Of a stretch of 6,397 bases of DNA, positions 1-6,024 are shown in pieces. This DNA is from Desulfobacterales bacterium (GTDB lineage Bacteria; Desulfobacterota; Desulfobacteria; Desulfobacterales; JAUCGF01). Under the pieces are notes generated by a model that was not told the DNA's origin, did no database searches, and worked only from the letters and a program-made list of their open reading frames with translations. How positions within the stretch are numbered: position 1 is the first letter of the stretch; every line of letters starts with the position of its first letter. A program made the position numbers and the translations under genes. Where the stretch lies: contig JAOZRC010000326.1 in NCBI GenBank assembly GCA_029940345.1, forward strand, positions 1 through 6,397, read 5' to 3'.

Positions 1-19
1 AAAAAAAATTACCTTTTGA

Positions 20-44
20 TACCCCGTCCGCTTGCGGCGGGGTA
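20..44. terminator. Hairpin, probable terminator of a gene left of the window
   Basis: TACCCCG and CGGGGTA pair, extended by CCG/CGG around a CTTG loop with one bulged T at 27, giving about ten base pairs. The + strand is followed only by a weak T-rich stretch (GTTCATTTC). On the minus strand the hairpin would be followed by the complement of the A-rich bases 1-19, a better T-tract. It could therefore end transcription from either side. No gene beside it is visible at the window edge, so its owner is unknown. Confidence 0.55.
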
Positions 45-98
45 GTTCATTTCAATTACACAGGCCGTAATTTTTCAGCATTAAAGCACAAGTTATGA

Positions 99-127
99 TT
101 GACAGATAGCATTTTTTAGATTAATAA
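99..127 (+). promoter_or_regulatory. Putative sigma-70 promoter of the tRNA-Arg gene
   Basis: A perfect -35 hexamer TTGACA (99-104) is followed after 17 bases by a weak -10 candidate TAATAA (122-127). Transcription would start near 134, leaving a leader of about 16 bases before the tRNA at 150, a normal arrangement for a single tRNA gene. The -35 match is strong and the -10 match is poor, so the exact -10 is uncertain. Confidence 0.55.
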
Positions 128-149
128 GCATTCACTATTCAGTCAACAT

Positions 150-225
150 GCGCCCGTAGCTCAGCGGATAGAGTGCCGGACTACGAATCCGTAGGTCGCA
201 AGTTCGAATCTTGCCGGGCGTACCA
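150..225 (+). tRNA. tRNA-Arg (anticodon ACG), CCA encoded
   Basis: The 76-base gene folds as a full cloverleaf. The acceptor stem is GCGCCCG (150-156) with CGGGCGT (215-221), followed by discriminator A222 and an encoded CCA (223-225). The D arm is GCTC/GAGT with loop AGCGGATA, where the A after GG sits at the position of the arginine identity base A20. The anticodon loop CTACGAA (181-187) gives anticodon ACG (183-185), read as ICG after deamination by TadA, for CGU, CGC and CGA codons. The T arm is GCAAG/CTTGC around TTCGAAT. Two oddities are a G1-U72 wobble closing the acceptor stem and a C27-U43 mismatch at the top of the anticodon stem. The tRNA is probably a single-gene transcript: a promoter candidate lies just upstream and a strong terminator begins 31 bases downstream. 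Its synthetase gene argS starts about 1.2 kb away on the same strand. Confidence 0.96.
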
Positions 226-255
226 TTAAAATCAGTAGGTTATAATTTTTTTATA

Positions 256-300
256 GGCTATGTTTTCGCTATTGTAGTGAAAATGTAGCCCTTTTTGTTT
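256..300 (+). terminator. Intrinsic terminator of the tRNA-Arg transcript
   Basis: GGCTA (256-260) pairs with TAGCC (286-290). The stem continues through two G-T wobbles and then TTTTCGCTA with TAGTGAAAA (one more wobble), closing on a TTG loop. The result is about 16 paired positions followed directly by CTTTTTGTTTT. A long stem, tight loop and T-tract just after the tRNA 3' end make this a convincing rho-independent terminator. Confidence 0.85.
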
Positions 301-358
301 TGCGGAAATCACTTTTCGCACCGAAGCCTGACGAACATTACGAAAAATGATTTTCGTA
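301..358. repeat. Two small hairpins that are inverted copies of each other
   Basis: Hairpin one is TGCGGAAA-TCAC-TTTTCGCA (301-320, one G-T wobble). Hairpin two is TACGAAAA-ATGA-TTTTCGTA (339-358). The reverse complement of hairpin two matches hairpin one at most positions, and the second base pair is G-C in one and A-T in the other, so both halves changed while pairing was kept. An 18-base spacer separates them. This looks like a small palindromic repeat pair of unknown role. It begins at the end of the tRNA terminator T-tract, so a processing or back-up termination role is possible. No reading frame is supported here. Confidence 0.5.
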
Positions 359-424
359 CTCCTTTATGACAACTTAAATTGTTAACTGGCAAATGAAGGA
401 TGCCCAATTTCTGTTCAATTTATT

Positions 425-713
425 CTGATTATAACGGATTTTGGGGGGATAATAACACACCTGATAAATTACTAATTTTTACCTCGAAGAGGTCAGGTAA
501 TATAGCCTGTGGTTTCAACCACAGGTCTGTGAATGGTAATGATTACGCCCTGAAGGGGCGTGGTATGATTAATCCTGAAAATATTTTTCATCCCGCGCCC
601 CTTCAGGGCGCAAAATAAATATTAACACTGACTTGGGGTTGAAACCCCAAGCTATATCACATTGCCGCTCTGCGGCAAAACCTCCCCCCAAATCCGTTAT
701 AATCTATAATCAG
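425..713. mobile_element. MITE-like mirror-symmetric element with seven internal hairpins
   Basis: The ends are terminal inverted repeats: CTGATTATAACGG...TTTTGGGGGG at 425-448 and its imperfect reverse complement at 684-713. They are flanked by an 8-bp direct repeat AATTTATT (417-424 and 714-721) that abuts both ends, as expected of a target-site duplication. The AT-rich junction also allows a shorter duplication (TTTA) with the ends moved by two bases. Inside are hairpins in mirror order: H1 481-493 (ACCTC-GAA-GAGGT), H2 506-525 (CCTGTGGTT/AACCACAGG), H3 545-561 (ACGCCC/GGGCGT), a central TGAAAA/TTTTCA at 576-590, H3' 595-611, H2' 632-651 and H1' 662-678 (TTGCCGC-TCT-GCGGCAA). Bases 546-560 and 596-610 are exact reverse complements. 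H2 and H2' differ by two compensatory base-pair changes. No transposase and no plausible gene is present; a frame at 400-618 runs through the palindromes and is rejected. It is most likely a non-autonomous repeat moved by a transposase encoded elsewhere. Confidence 0.7.
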
Positions 714-733
714 AATTTATTTAATCCGGGTTC

Positions 734-1192
734 CTAAGGTAATAAATGGCCCCGGGCGAAATTGGCCATGGAAAGCAAAATGTCGTTCATACCATCAAGA
801 CGCCTGATCAGTAATTCGATCAGGTAATTGATAAATTTTTCTTTAATCACCGGATCGACATTATGGAAAGATGATTTATCCATTTTCAGAACAAAAACTC
901 TTTCAGCCGCGATGACATTGCTGTAGCGTGGTTTATCAGACAAAAAGGACATCTCGCCAAATATCTGCCCGGCCCCCAGTCGCCCGATCGGAGCCTGAAA
1001 GTCTGTTTTCGTGATAAGAACATTTCCTTTAATAATTACGTATAGGGAAGAAAACATGCCACCCTCCGTAATAATCCGGTCCCCTTTATTAAATGCCAAA
1101 AAAGAATGGTCCATATTTGAAAATATTCGTTTTTCCCGTTCTGAAAATTTTTCAAACACTGGCATATCCTTAATTATATCATAAAGCAGCAT
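734..1192 (-). CDS. Stand-alone cyclic nucleotide-binding domain protein
   Basis: The 152-residue product is a single Crp-type cyclic nucleotide-binding (cNMP) beta-roll. Residues about 34-56 match the glycine-rich strand region (FNKGDRIITEGG... YVIIKG). Residues about 75-95 form the phosphate-binding cassette (GQIFGEMSFLSDKPRYSNV) with the conserved Glu80 and Arg89. A helical C-terminal part (about 108-140) corresponds to the C-helix. There is no DNA-binding helix-turn-helix, no membrane segment and no catalytic domain, so it is not a Crp/Fnr transcription factor; it could be a sensor or regulatory subunit acting on another protein. The residues after Arg89 are Tyr-Ser-Asn rather than the usual small residue plus Ala, so ligand binding is uncertain. 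I chose the ATG at 1192 because AGAGG (minus strand, 1205-1201) lies eight bases before it; an in-frame ATG at 1198 would leave only two bases after the same site. It is divergent from argS and convergent with the tRNA. I found no convincing promoter and no terminator other than the repeat element just past its stop. Confidence 0.85.
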   Translation of the reverse strand: MLLYDIIKDMPVFEKFSEREKRIFSNMDHSFLAFNKGDRIITEGGMFSSLYVIIKGNVLITKTDFQAPIGRLGAGQIFGEMSFLSDKPRYSNVIAAERVFVLKMDKSSFHNVDPVIKEKFINYLIELLIRRLDGMNDILLSMANFARGHLLP

Positions 1193-1200
1193 CGTCATTT

Positions 1201-1205
1201 CCTCT
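1201..1205 (-). promoter_or_regulatory. Ribosome binding site that decides the cNMP-domain gene start
   Basis: On the minus strand AGAGG is followed by AAATGACG and then ATG at 1192. The eight-base spacing favours the second ATG over the ATG at 1198, which would sit only two bases from the site. Confidence 0.6.
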
Positions 1206-1313
1206 GTTTTAACCCTTTATGAACGCGGATTAAATATATTTATCAAAAATTGAGAAGGATTCAGGTTCATATTCATGCATTAACGCCGGGTTTCCTGCCA
1301 AACGCAAAGTATC

Positions 1314-1342
1314 TTGACTTAAAACTGAAAAGCAATTATTAA
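1314..1342 (+). promoter_or_regulatory. Putative sigma-70 promoter of argS
   Basis: TTGACT (1314-1319, five of six to consensus) is followed after exactly 17 bases by TATTAA (1337-1342, four of six). Transcription would start near 1349, leaving a leader of about 90 bases before argS. I see no T-box or other recognisable leader structure in that stretch. Confidence 0.5.
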
Positions 1343-1437
1343 TGGGAAAATTTGAGATCGTACGTGGACATTTTATTGCAGGTCAATAAAAAAATAATAG
1401 TATGACAATATCATAAACATATTTAATTCTAAAGCAA

Positions 1438-3102
1438 ATGAAACATAAAATAAAGACTTTAATTCAACTGGCGGCGCTAAAAGCGTATGAGCAAGGTGAA
1501 TTACGATCCTCGACAATTCTGCCATTTTCTGTCGAAGAAACGAAGACAGACGCCCACGGTGATTTTGCGGCCAATTTTGCAATGACAGCGGCATCTGTCC
1601 AAAAAATGGCACCGCGAAAAATTGCTGAAACGGTGATTAAATATTTGGATGACAACGGCGTGCTTATCGCCAAAACCGAGATTGCCGGGCCCGGATTTAT
1701 CAATTTCTTTATCCAGCCGACTGCCTGGCATTCGATCCCGGATATCATCCACACGGCGGACAGGCAATATGGGGCATCTGACATCGGCCGCAACCAAAAA
1801 GTTCAAGTGGAGTTTGTCAGTGCCAATCCCACCGGCCCATTGCATGTGGGGCATGGGCGAGGCGCCGCCGTGGGCGACAGCGTCGCCAATATTTTATCCT
1901 TTTCAGGCTACCAGGTTGAAAAAGAGTATTACATTAATGATTCCGGACGCCAGATCAATACGTTGGGTAAATCGGTCTTTTTGCGTTACCTGGCATCCCA
2001 AGGAGAAAAAAACGATTTTCCCGATGATTGCTATAAAGGTGACTATATTAAAGACTTGGCCGCCGAAATCGGTTTGCGTGAAGGTGATCGGCTAACGTCT
2101 GTTGAAGAACAGGAAGCCATCGCTTTGTGCGCCCGTCAGGCCGCCGCAAAAATTATCGCCGGAATTCGGCAGGACCTGCGAGCCTTTGGCATATCATTTG
2201 ATAACTGGTTCAGTGAACAGAGCCTTTATGATTCCGGCAAAGTCAATGCGGTTTTGAAAGATTTCCGTAAAAAGGGGCTGATCTATGCCAAGGATGGCGC
2301 CTTATGGTTCAAAACAACCGCTTTCGGCGATGAAAAAGATCGCGTTGTCGTTCGTAAAAACGGCCTGACCACCTATTTCGCATCCGATATCGCCTATCAC
2401 CTGGACAAATTTGAACGCGGCTTTGACCGCCTCATTGATGTATGGGGTGCTGATCACCACGGTTATTGCGCCCGTTTGACCGCCTCTGTTGAAGCTTCGG
2501 GCCATAAACGCGATCAATTCAACGTTATCCTGGTTAAATTGGTCAATCTGTTGCGTGACGGAGAACCGGTGGCCATGTCAACGCGTGCAGGTGAATTTGT
2601 CACCTTGCAGGAGGTGATCAATGAAGTGGGCCAGGACGCGGCGCGTTTTCTTTTCTTAACGCGTCATTATGACAGTCCGCTTGATTTTGATTTGGAACTG
2701 GCCAAGCAGCAAACCAATAATAATCCGGTCTACTATGTTCAATATGTGCATGCCCGCATCGCCAGCATCGCTAGCAAAGCCCGTAAACTGGGCCTTAAAC
2801 TGACCGATCGAGATAACCTGGCCATCAGCCGTCTGACAACAGGCGAAGAAATTCGGATAATCAAACTGCTTGCCCGGTTTCCCGAAGTTGTTCAGCATAG
2901 CGCCGAAACAATGGCGCCGCACCGTATCACCTTCTATTTGATGGAATTGGCCGCCACTTTTCATTCTTACTACAATAAACATCGAGTATTGGTTGATGAC
3001 GCAGCATTGGCTTGCGGACGCTTATATTTAATCGCGGCAGTGAAGATTGTCATCCGCAACGGACTGGCACTTTTGGGTGTTTCAGCCCCTGAAAGAATGT
3101 AA
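1438..3102 (+). CDS. argS: Arginyl-tRNA synthetase
   Basis: The 554-residue product is a complete class I arginyl-tRNA synthetase, which attaches arginine to tRNA-Arg using ATP in the cytoplasm. The N-terminal Add-1 (arginyl-tRNA synthetase N) domain covers about residues 1-90, with the family motif DAHGDFA at 38-44. The catalytic core follows. [14 protein letters not shown] holds the HIGH signature as HVGH (136-139), then YINDSGRQ (165-172) and GADHHGY (337-343). The KMSKS-equivalent loop is AMSTRAG (379-385), a variant of the kind seen in this family. The C-terminal DALR anticodon-binding domain starts near 430 (YVQYVHAR, 433-440) and ends in the usual hydrophobic helix and short tail. The start at 1438 is forced: there is an in-frame stop at 1414 and no other ATG between. 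No clear Shine-Dalgarno sequence precedes it. The length is normal and no frameshift is visible. A repeat element lies between its stop and the next gene, so co-transcription with the downstream genes is uncertain. Confidence 0.97.
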   Translation: MKHKIKTLIQLAALKAYEQGELRSSTILPFSVEETKTDAHGDFAANFAMTAASVQKMAPRKIAETVIKYLDDNGVLIAKTEIAGPGFINFFIQPTAWHSIPDIIHTADRQYGASDIGRNQKVQVEFVSANPTGPLHVGHGRGAAVGDSVANILSFSGYQVEKEYYINDSGRQINTLGKSVFLRYLASQGEKNDFPDDCYKGDYIKDLAAEIGLREGDRLTSVEEQEAIALCARQAAAKIIAGIRQDLRAFGISFDNWFSEQSLYDSGKVNAVLKDFRKKGLIYAKDGALWFKTTAFGDEKDRVVVRKNGLTTYFASDIAYHLDKFERGFDRLIDVWGADHHGYCARLTASVEASGHKRDQFNVILVKLVNLLRDGEPVAMSTRAGEFVTLQEVINEVGQDAARFLFLTRHYDSPLDFDLELAKQQTNNNPVYYVQYVHARIASIASKARKLGLKLTDRDNLAISRLTTGEEIRIIKLLARFPEVVQHSAETMAPHRITFYLMELAATFHSYYNKHRVLVDDAALACGRLYLIAAVKIVIRNGLALLGVSAPERM

Positions 3103-3135
3103 GGAATGGGGAAATTATTTCGTCCTCGTTCCTAA

Positions 3136-3295
3136 GAGCCTGTTTGGAAAGTCGTGATCGAAGCGAAAAAGTGTGAGAACGAGGGCTGATTTTCGCAAAT
3201 TTTATGGTAATAGCCAGCCTATTTCCCTTAAATTTGCGGAAATCAGAACCGTTCTCACGCTTTTGCAGCCGATTTAAGGCTTTTCAAACAGGCTC
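3136..3295. mobile_element. 160-bp MITE-like inverted-repeat element
   Basis: The ends are GAGCCTGTTTGGAAAG (3136-3151) and its near-perfect reverse complement (3280-3295, one mismatch). The direct repeat TAA (3133-3135 and 3296-3298), inside a longer shared CTAAG, abuts the ends. The arms stay complementary inward for about 70 bases: GTGTGAGAACG near 3171 faces CGTTCTCACGC near 3250, and CTGATTTTCGCAAATTT (3186-3202) faces AAATTTGCGGAAATCAG (3230-3246). Only about 25 central bases are unpaired. It encodes nothing. The GAGCCTGTTT-type end with a 3-bp TNA duplication resembles the IS1031 group of the IS5 family, as I recall it. It is therefore probably a non-autonomous derivative moved by such a transposase. 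As RNA it would form a long hairpin between argS and the SPOR gene. Confidence 0.7.
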
Positions 3296-3298
3296 TAA

Positions 3299-3480
3299 GA
3301 GACACACTTTGCCCGACCGATGATTCGATAGCCGCTTTTGAACATCAGTAATGATGGCACCGTCTTAGGCTAAACAGCGCGTCCGTCGTCCAAACCAGGC
3401 GAAACACTTATGATAATGCGTCAAAATATAGTTTGATCCCGGGATGTTAAAAAATCCATCAAAATCGGATATGTGGCTAA
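3299..3480 (+). other. Leader region of the SPOR gene, no clear feature
   Basis: This remainder of the argS-SPOR gap shows no gene and no strong hairpin. GATAAT at 3412-3417 could be a -10 element, but I see no matching -35, and ATCCCGGGAT (3436-3445) is a short perfect palindrome. A promoter for the SPOR-gatC-gatA genes may lie here, but it is not demonstrated. Confidence 0.3.
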
Positions 3481-4182
3481 ATGATGGCCCCAAAAACTCA
3501 AAATTCAAATTCTGAATTCCACCCTGCATCTTTGATGTTCCGCTATGGTGTGCTGCGATGGTTTATTCTCTTTTTTGTTATTTCAGGCGGATGGTTTACA
3601 CTGGGGGTGTTGGTGGGCCGTGGCCTGGCACCAATTGAGTTTGATATTGACAAACTCCAGGCCGAATTGATTCGGCTGCGTCAGGATCATCTTGATAGAG
3701 AACTGAAACGTTTTTTCGCAGTCGACGGGAAAAACGGTAAAACAGCGCTTGTTTTTTATGACAAATTAAAAGATCGTAAAGAATCAATCCCTATACCGCT
3801 CGAAGCGTTTGATCCGCCCGCCAAGGAACATTCAACTAAGGCCGCTTCCAAAAGCGAAATTCAAGACCGGATAAAATCGACGGAAAACCGGATGCCAAAA
3901 CTGCCTGTGACAAAACCACCAGCAAGTGAAGTTTCCTCTGACGCCGGACATAAATATACGATCCAGGTGGCTTCAGTGCAGGATTTAAACGCCGCCAACC
4001 TGATGATGAACAAACTTAAAACTAAAAATTATTCGGTATATAGCATTATGAGCCAAGTTCCCGGTAAAGGAATTTGGCACCGTATTCGCATCGGACATTT
4101 TGATAGTAAATCAGAAGCGGCCCCTCTTATCCGTCGGCTGAAAAAAGACAATTACAGCACAATTTTGCTTCAAACAGATTAG
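3481..4182 (+). CDS. Membrane-anchored SPOR-domain protein
   Basis: The 233-residue protein has a short N-terminal cytoplasmic tail, one strongly hydrophobic membrane segment at about 24-47 (LRWFILFFVISGGWFTLGVL) and no cleavage signal, so it is a bitopic inner-membrane protein. A charged region (about 52-100, partly helical: DIDKLQAELIRLRQ) and a Lys/Pro/Ser-rich linker (about 105-155) follow. A C-terminal SPOR domain at about 158-231 starts YTIQVASVQDLNAANLMMNKL and includes WHRIRIGHFDSKSEA and a final LLQTD strand. SPOR domains bind denuded glycan strands of septal peptidoglycan, so a role at the cell envelope or division site is likely, though the exact function is unknown. SPOR genes beside argS are, to my recollection, usual in Desulfobacterales. 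The start at 3481 has no strong Shine-Dalgarno sequence, and the ATG at 3484 is equally possible. The stop codon overlaps the ribosome binding site of gatC, so the two are translated from one transcript. Confidence 0.88.
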   Translation: MMAPKTQNSNSEFHPASLMFRYGVLRWFILFFVISGGWFTLGVLVGRGLAPIEFDIDKLQAELIRLRQDHLDRELKRFFAVDGKNGKTALVFYDKLKDRKESIPIPLEAFDPPAKEHSTKAASKSEIQDRIKSTENRMPKLPVTKPPASEVSSDAGHKYTIQVASVQDLNAANLMMNKLKTKNYSVYSIMSQVPGKGIWHRIRIGHFDSKSEAAPLIRRLKKDNYSTILLQTD

Positions 4183-4184
4183 GA
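4181..4184 (+). promoter_or_regulatory. gatC ribosome binding site overlapping the upstream stop
   Basis: AGGA begins inside the TAG stop of the SPOR gene (4180-4182) and lies nine bases before the gatC ATG. Ribosomes finishing the SPOR gene would cover the gatC site, which suggests translational coupling. Confidence 0.6.
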
Positions 4185-4193
4185 AAAACAATA

Positions 4194-4478
4194 ATGAAGA
4201 TTACCAAAGATGAGGTTTTAAATGTTGCGGCGCTGGCGCGTCTTGAATTACCCGATGATGTCATCGACCAATTTGCGGGTCAGATAACGACGATCTTGGA
4301 ATATGTCAATACATTAAATCAGGTTGACACCCAAGGGATTAAACCAACTTCACATGCCACTCTCAGGATCAATGCGTTCCGTGAAGATATTAAACAGACA
4401 TCTCTTAAACAGGATACGGCCTTGGCCAACGCACCGGCACAAGAGGAGGGATGTTTCATAGTGCCTAAAATTCTTTAG
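4194..4478 (+). CDS. gatC: Asp-tRNA(Asn)/Glu-tRNA(Gln) amidotransferase subunit C
   Basis: The 94-residue protein is a normal-length GatC. It begins ITKDEVLNVAALARLEL, a helical N-terminal part (about 3-35) typical of the family, continues with ILEYVNTLNQVDTQGIKPTSHA (about 34-55), then FREDI, and ends with the conserved NAPAQEEGCFIVPKIL tail (79-94). GatC is the small belt-like subunit that wraps the GatA-GatB interface and stabilises the cytoplasmic GatCAB complex, which amidates Glu-tRNA(Gln) or Asp-tRNA(Asn). The gene starts 11 bases after the SPOR stop and is followed after 66 bases by gatA. The start is supported by AGGA at a nine-base spacing. Confidence 0.96.
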   Translation: MKITKDEVLNVAALARLELPDDVIDQFAGQITTILEYVNTLNQVDTQGIKPTSHATLRINAFREDIKQTSLKQDTALANAPAQEEGCFIVPKIL

Positions 4479-4544
4479 GTTTAAATATTGTAACGATGTT
4501 TCCCCCCCTTTAAAATGAAAAAAAATTAAATGGCACCTTAAAAA

Positions 4545-6023
4545 ATGAAACTATATGAATTAACGATCGCAGAAGCCCACACGCTTCTGAAAAAAAATAA
4601 AATCTCTTCCGAAGAATTAACCAGCGCTGTTCTTGAACGTATCACCGCGCTTGATGATGAAATCGGCGCTTTTATCACCGTTGCCGATGAAATGGCGCTT
4701 TCAATGGCGCAACAGGCGGACCGGATGATCGCTAAAGGGCATATAACGCCTCTGACCGGTATCCCCATAGCGATAAAAGATTTGATATGCACCCAAGGAT
4801 TGCGCACAACCTGCGCTTCACGTATTCTTGAAAATTTTATCCCGCCGTATGATGCGTTTGTTATCAAACAGCTTAAAAAAGCCGGTGCCGTTATCGTAGG
4901 CAAAACCAACATGGATGAATTTGCAATGGGGTCATCCACTGAAAATTCAGGAATCCAGATAACGCATAATCCATGGGATTTAAATTTCATTCCAGGGGGG
5001 TCATCCGGTGGTTCAGCAGCGGCTGTGGCAGCGGATATGTGTTTGGGAGCGCTTGGCTCGGATACCGGCGGTTCCGTTCGCCAACCGGCCTCCCATTGCG
5101 GCATTGTCGGCCTGAAACCCACGTATGGCCGCATTTCACGTTTCGGACTGGTGGCCTTCGCATCATCTTTGGATCAGATCGGCCCGCTTGCAAAAAATGC
5201 TGCCGATTGTGCGCTTCTGATGAATGCCATTGCCGGCTATGACGCGCAGGATTCCACTTCGGCGCCTGCGCCGGCACCGGATGACTACAGCGCAATCCCG
5301 CGAGGAGGTCTGGCAGGCGTTAAACTTGGAATTCCCCGTGAATATCAGACTACCGAAGGAGTTGATGACAGCGTTGCCCAGGCGGTCCGAAAAGCGATTG
5401 ATGTATTGGAAACATTAGGGGCGCAATGTGTTGAAGTCACTTTACCGCTCACCCGCCATGCGGTGGCCGCCTATTATGTGATCGCGCCATGTGAAGCCAG
5501 TTCCAATCTGGCGCGCTATGATGGCGTCAAATATGGCTTGCGGGATACGACTATGACCGGTCTTGCCGAGATGCAGCGAGCCACGCGTTCTAAGGGATTC
5601 GGCGCCGAAGTGCAACGCCGCATCCTTTTAGGCACATACTCCCTTTCCGCAGGCTATTATGACGCTTATTATAAAAAGGCCTCCCAAGTGCGCACCCTGA
5701 TTATAGATGATTTAAAAAAAGCGTTTGAAAAGTGTGATGTGATTATCGCACCCGTCGCGCCGACACCGGCGTGTCCGATGGGAGTAATGACCGAAGACCC
5801 ACTACAAATGTATCTTGGCGATATATTCACACTGTCAGCCAATTTAGCGGGAATCCCGGGTATGTCGACACCATGCGGGTTTTCTGACAAAGGAATGCCC
5901 ATCGGACTCCAGATACTCAGCAACCATTTTAATGAAAAAACTATTTTCAAGGTTGCCCATAATTTTCAACTGGCAACTGATTTTCATTTGAAAAAACCAG
6001 AACTGAACACGGATTGCGGATAA
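4545..6023 (+). CDS. gatA: Asp-tRNA(Asn)/Glu-tRNA(Gln) amidotransferase subunit A
   Basis: The 492-residue protein is a complete amidase-signature enzyme. GatA hydrolyses glutamine and delivers the ammonia to GatB, which amidates the mischarged tRNA. The Ser-cisSer-Lys triad is visible: Lys78 in GIPIAIKDL, cis-Ser153 in PGGSSGGSAAA (150-160) and the nucleophile Ser177 in GSDTGGSVRQPA (171-182). These match the 24-residue spacing between the two serines known for bacterial GatA. The N-terminus (LYELTIAEAHTLLKK) and the C-terminal ATDFHLKKPEL are family-typical, and no frameshift is seen. The start at 4545 is bounded by an in-frame TAA at 4539-4541. No Shine-Dalgarno sequence precedes it, only an A-rich leader. 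gatC lies 66 bases upstream; gatB is not in the window and may follow beyond the repeats or lie elsewhere. GatA together with GatC implies that the organism makes Gln-tRNA and/or Asn-tRNA by the indirect route. Confidence 0.97.
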   Translation: MKLYELTIAEAHTLLKKNKISSEELTSAVLERITALDDEIGAFITVADEMALSMAQQADRMIAKGHITPLTGIPIAIKDLICTQGLRTTCASRILENFIPPYDAFVIKQLKKAGAVIVGKTNMDEFAMGSSTENSGIQITHNPWDLNFIPGGSSGGSAAAVAADMCLGALGSDTGGSVRQPASHCGIVGLKPTYGRISRFGLVAFASSLDQIGPLAKNAADCALLMNAIAGYDAQDSTSAPAPAPDDYSAIPRGGLAGVKLGIPREYQTTEGVDDSVAQAVRKAIDVLETLGAQCVEVTLPLTRHAVAAYYVIAPCEASSNLARYDGVKYGLRDTTMTGLAEMQRATRSKGFGAEVQRRILLGTYSLSAGYYDAYYKKASQVRTLIIDDLKKAFEKCDVIIAPVAPTPACPMGVMTEDPLQMYLGDIFTLSANLAGIPGMSTPCGFSDKGMPIGLQILSNHFNEKTIFKVAHNFQLATDFHLKKPELNTDCG

Positions 6024-6024
6024 C

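Noticed and set aside
400..618. 72-codon open frame on the + strand
   Set aside because: It spans the left terminal repeat and hairpins H1-H3' of the mirror-symmetric element, has no ribosome binding site and no recognisable protein features. The palindromes explain the sequence.
1231..1242. Perfect palindrome TAAATATATTTA between the divergent genes as an operator
   Set aside because: It is a 12-base, purely A/T palindrome in AT-rich DNA, easily due to chance and matching no operator I recognise.
1349..1437. T-box or other riboswitch in the argS leader
   Set aside because: No T-box core motif, specifier hairpin or terminator/antiterminator pair is visible in this short AT-rich leader.
3409..3417. 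TATGATAAT as promoter of the SPOR-gatC-gatA genes
   Set aside because: The -10 is reasonable, but no -35 lies at a usable distance, so I did not call it as a promoter.
4538..5134. 198-codon minus-strand open frame opposite gatA
   Set aside because: It is the antisense of the amidase-signature region of a clearly functional gatA. Its composition is what the complementary frame of GatA codons would give.
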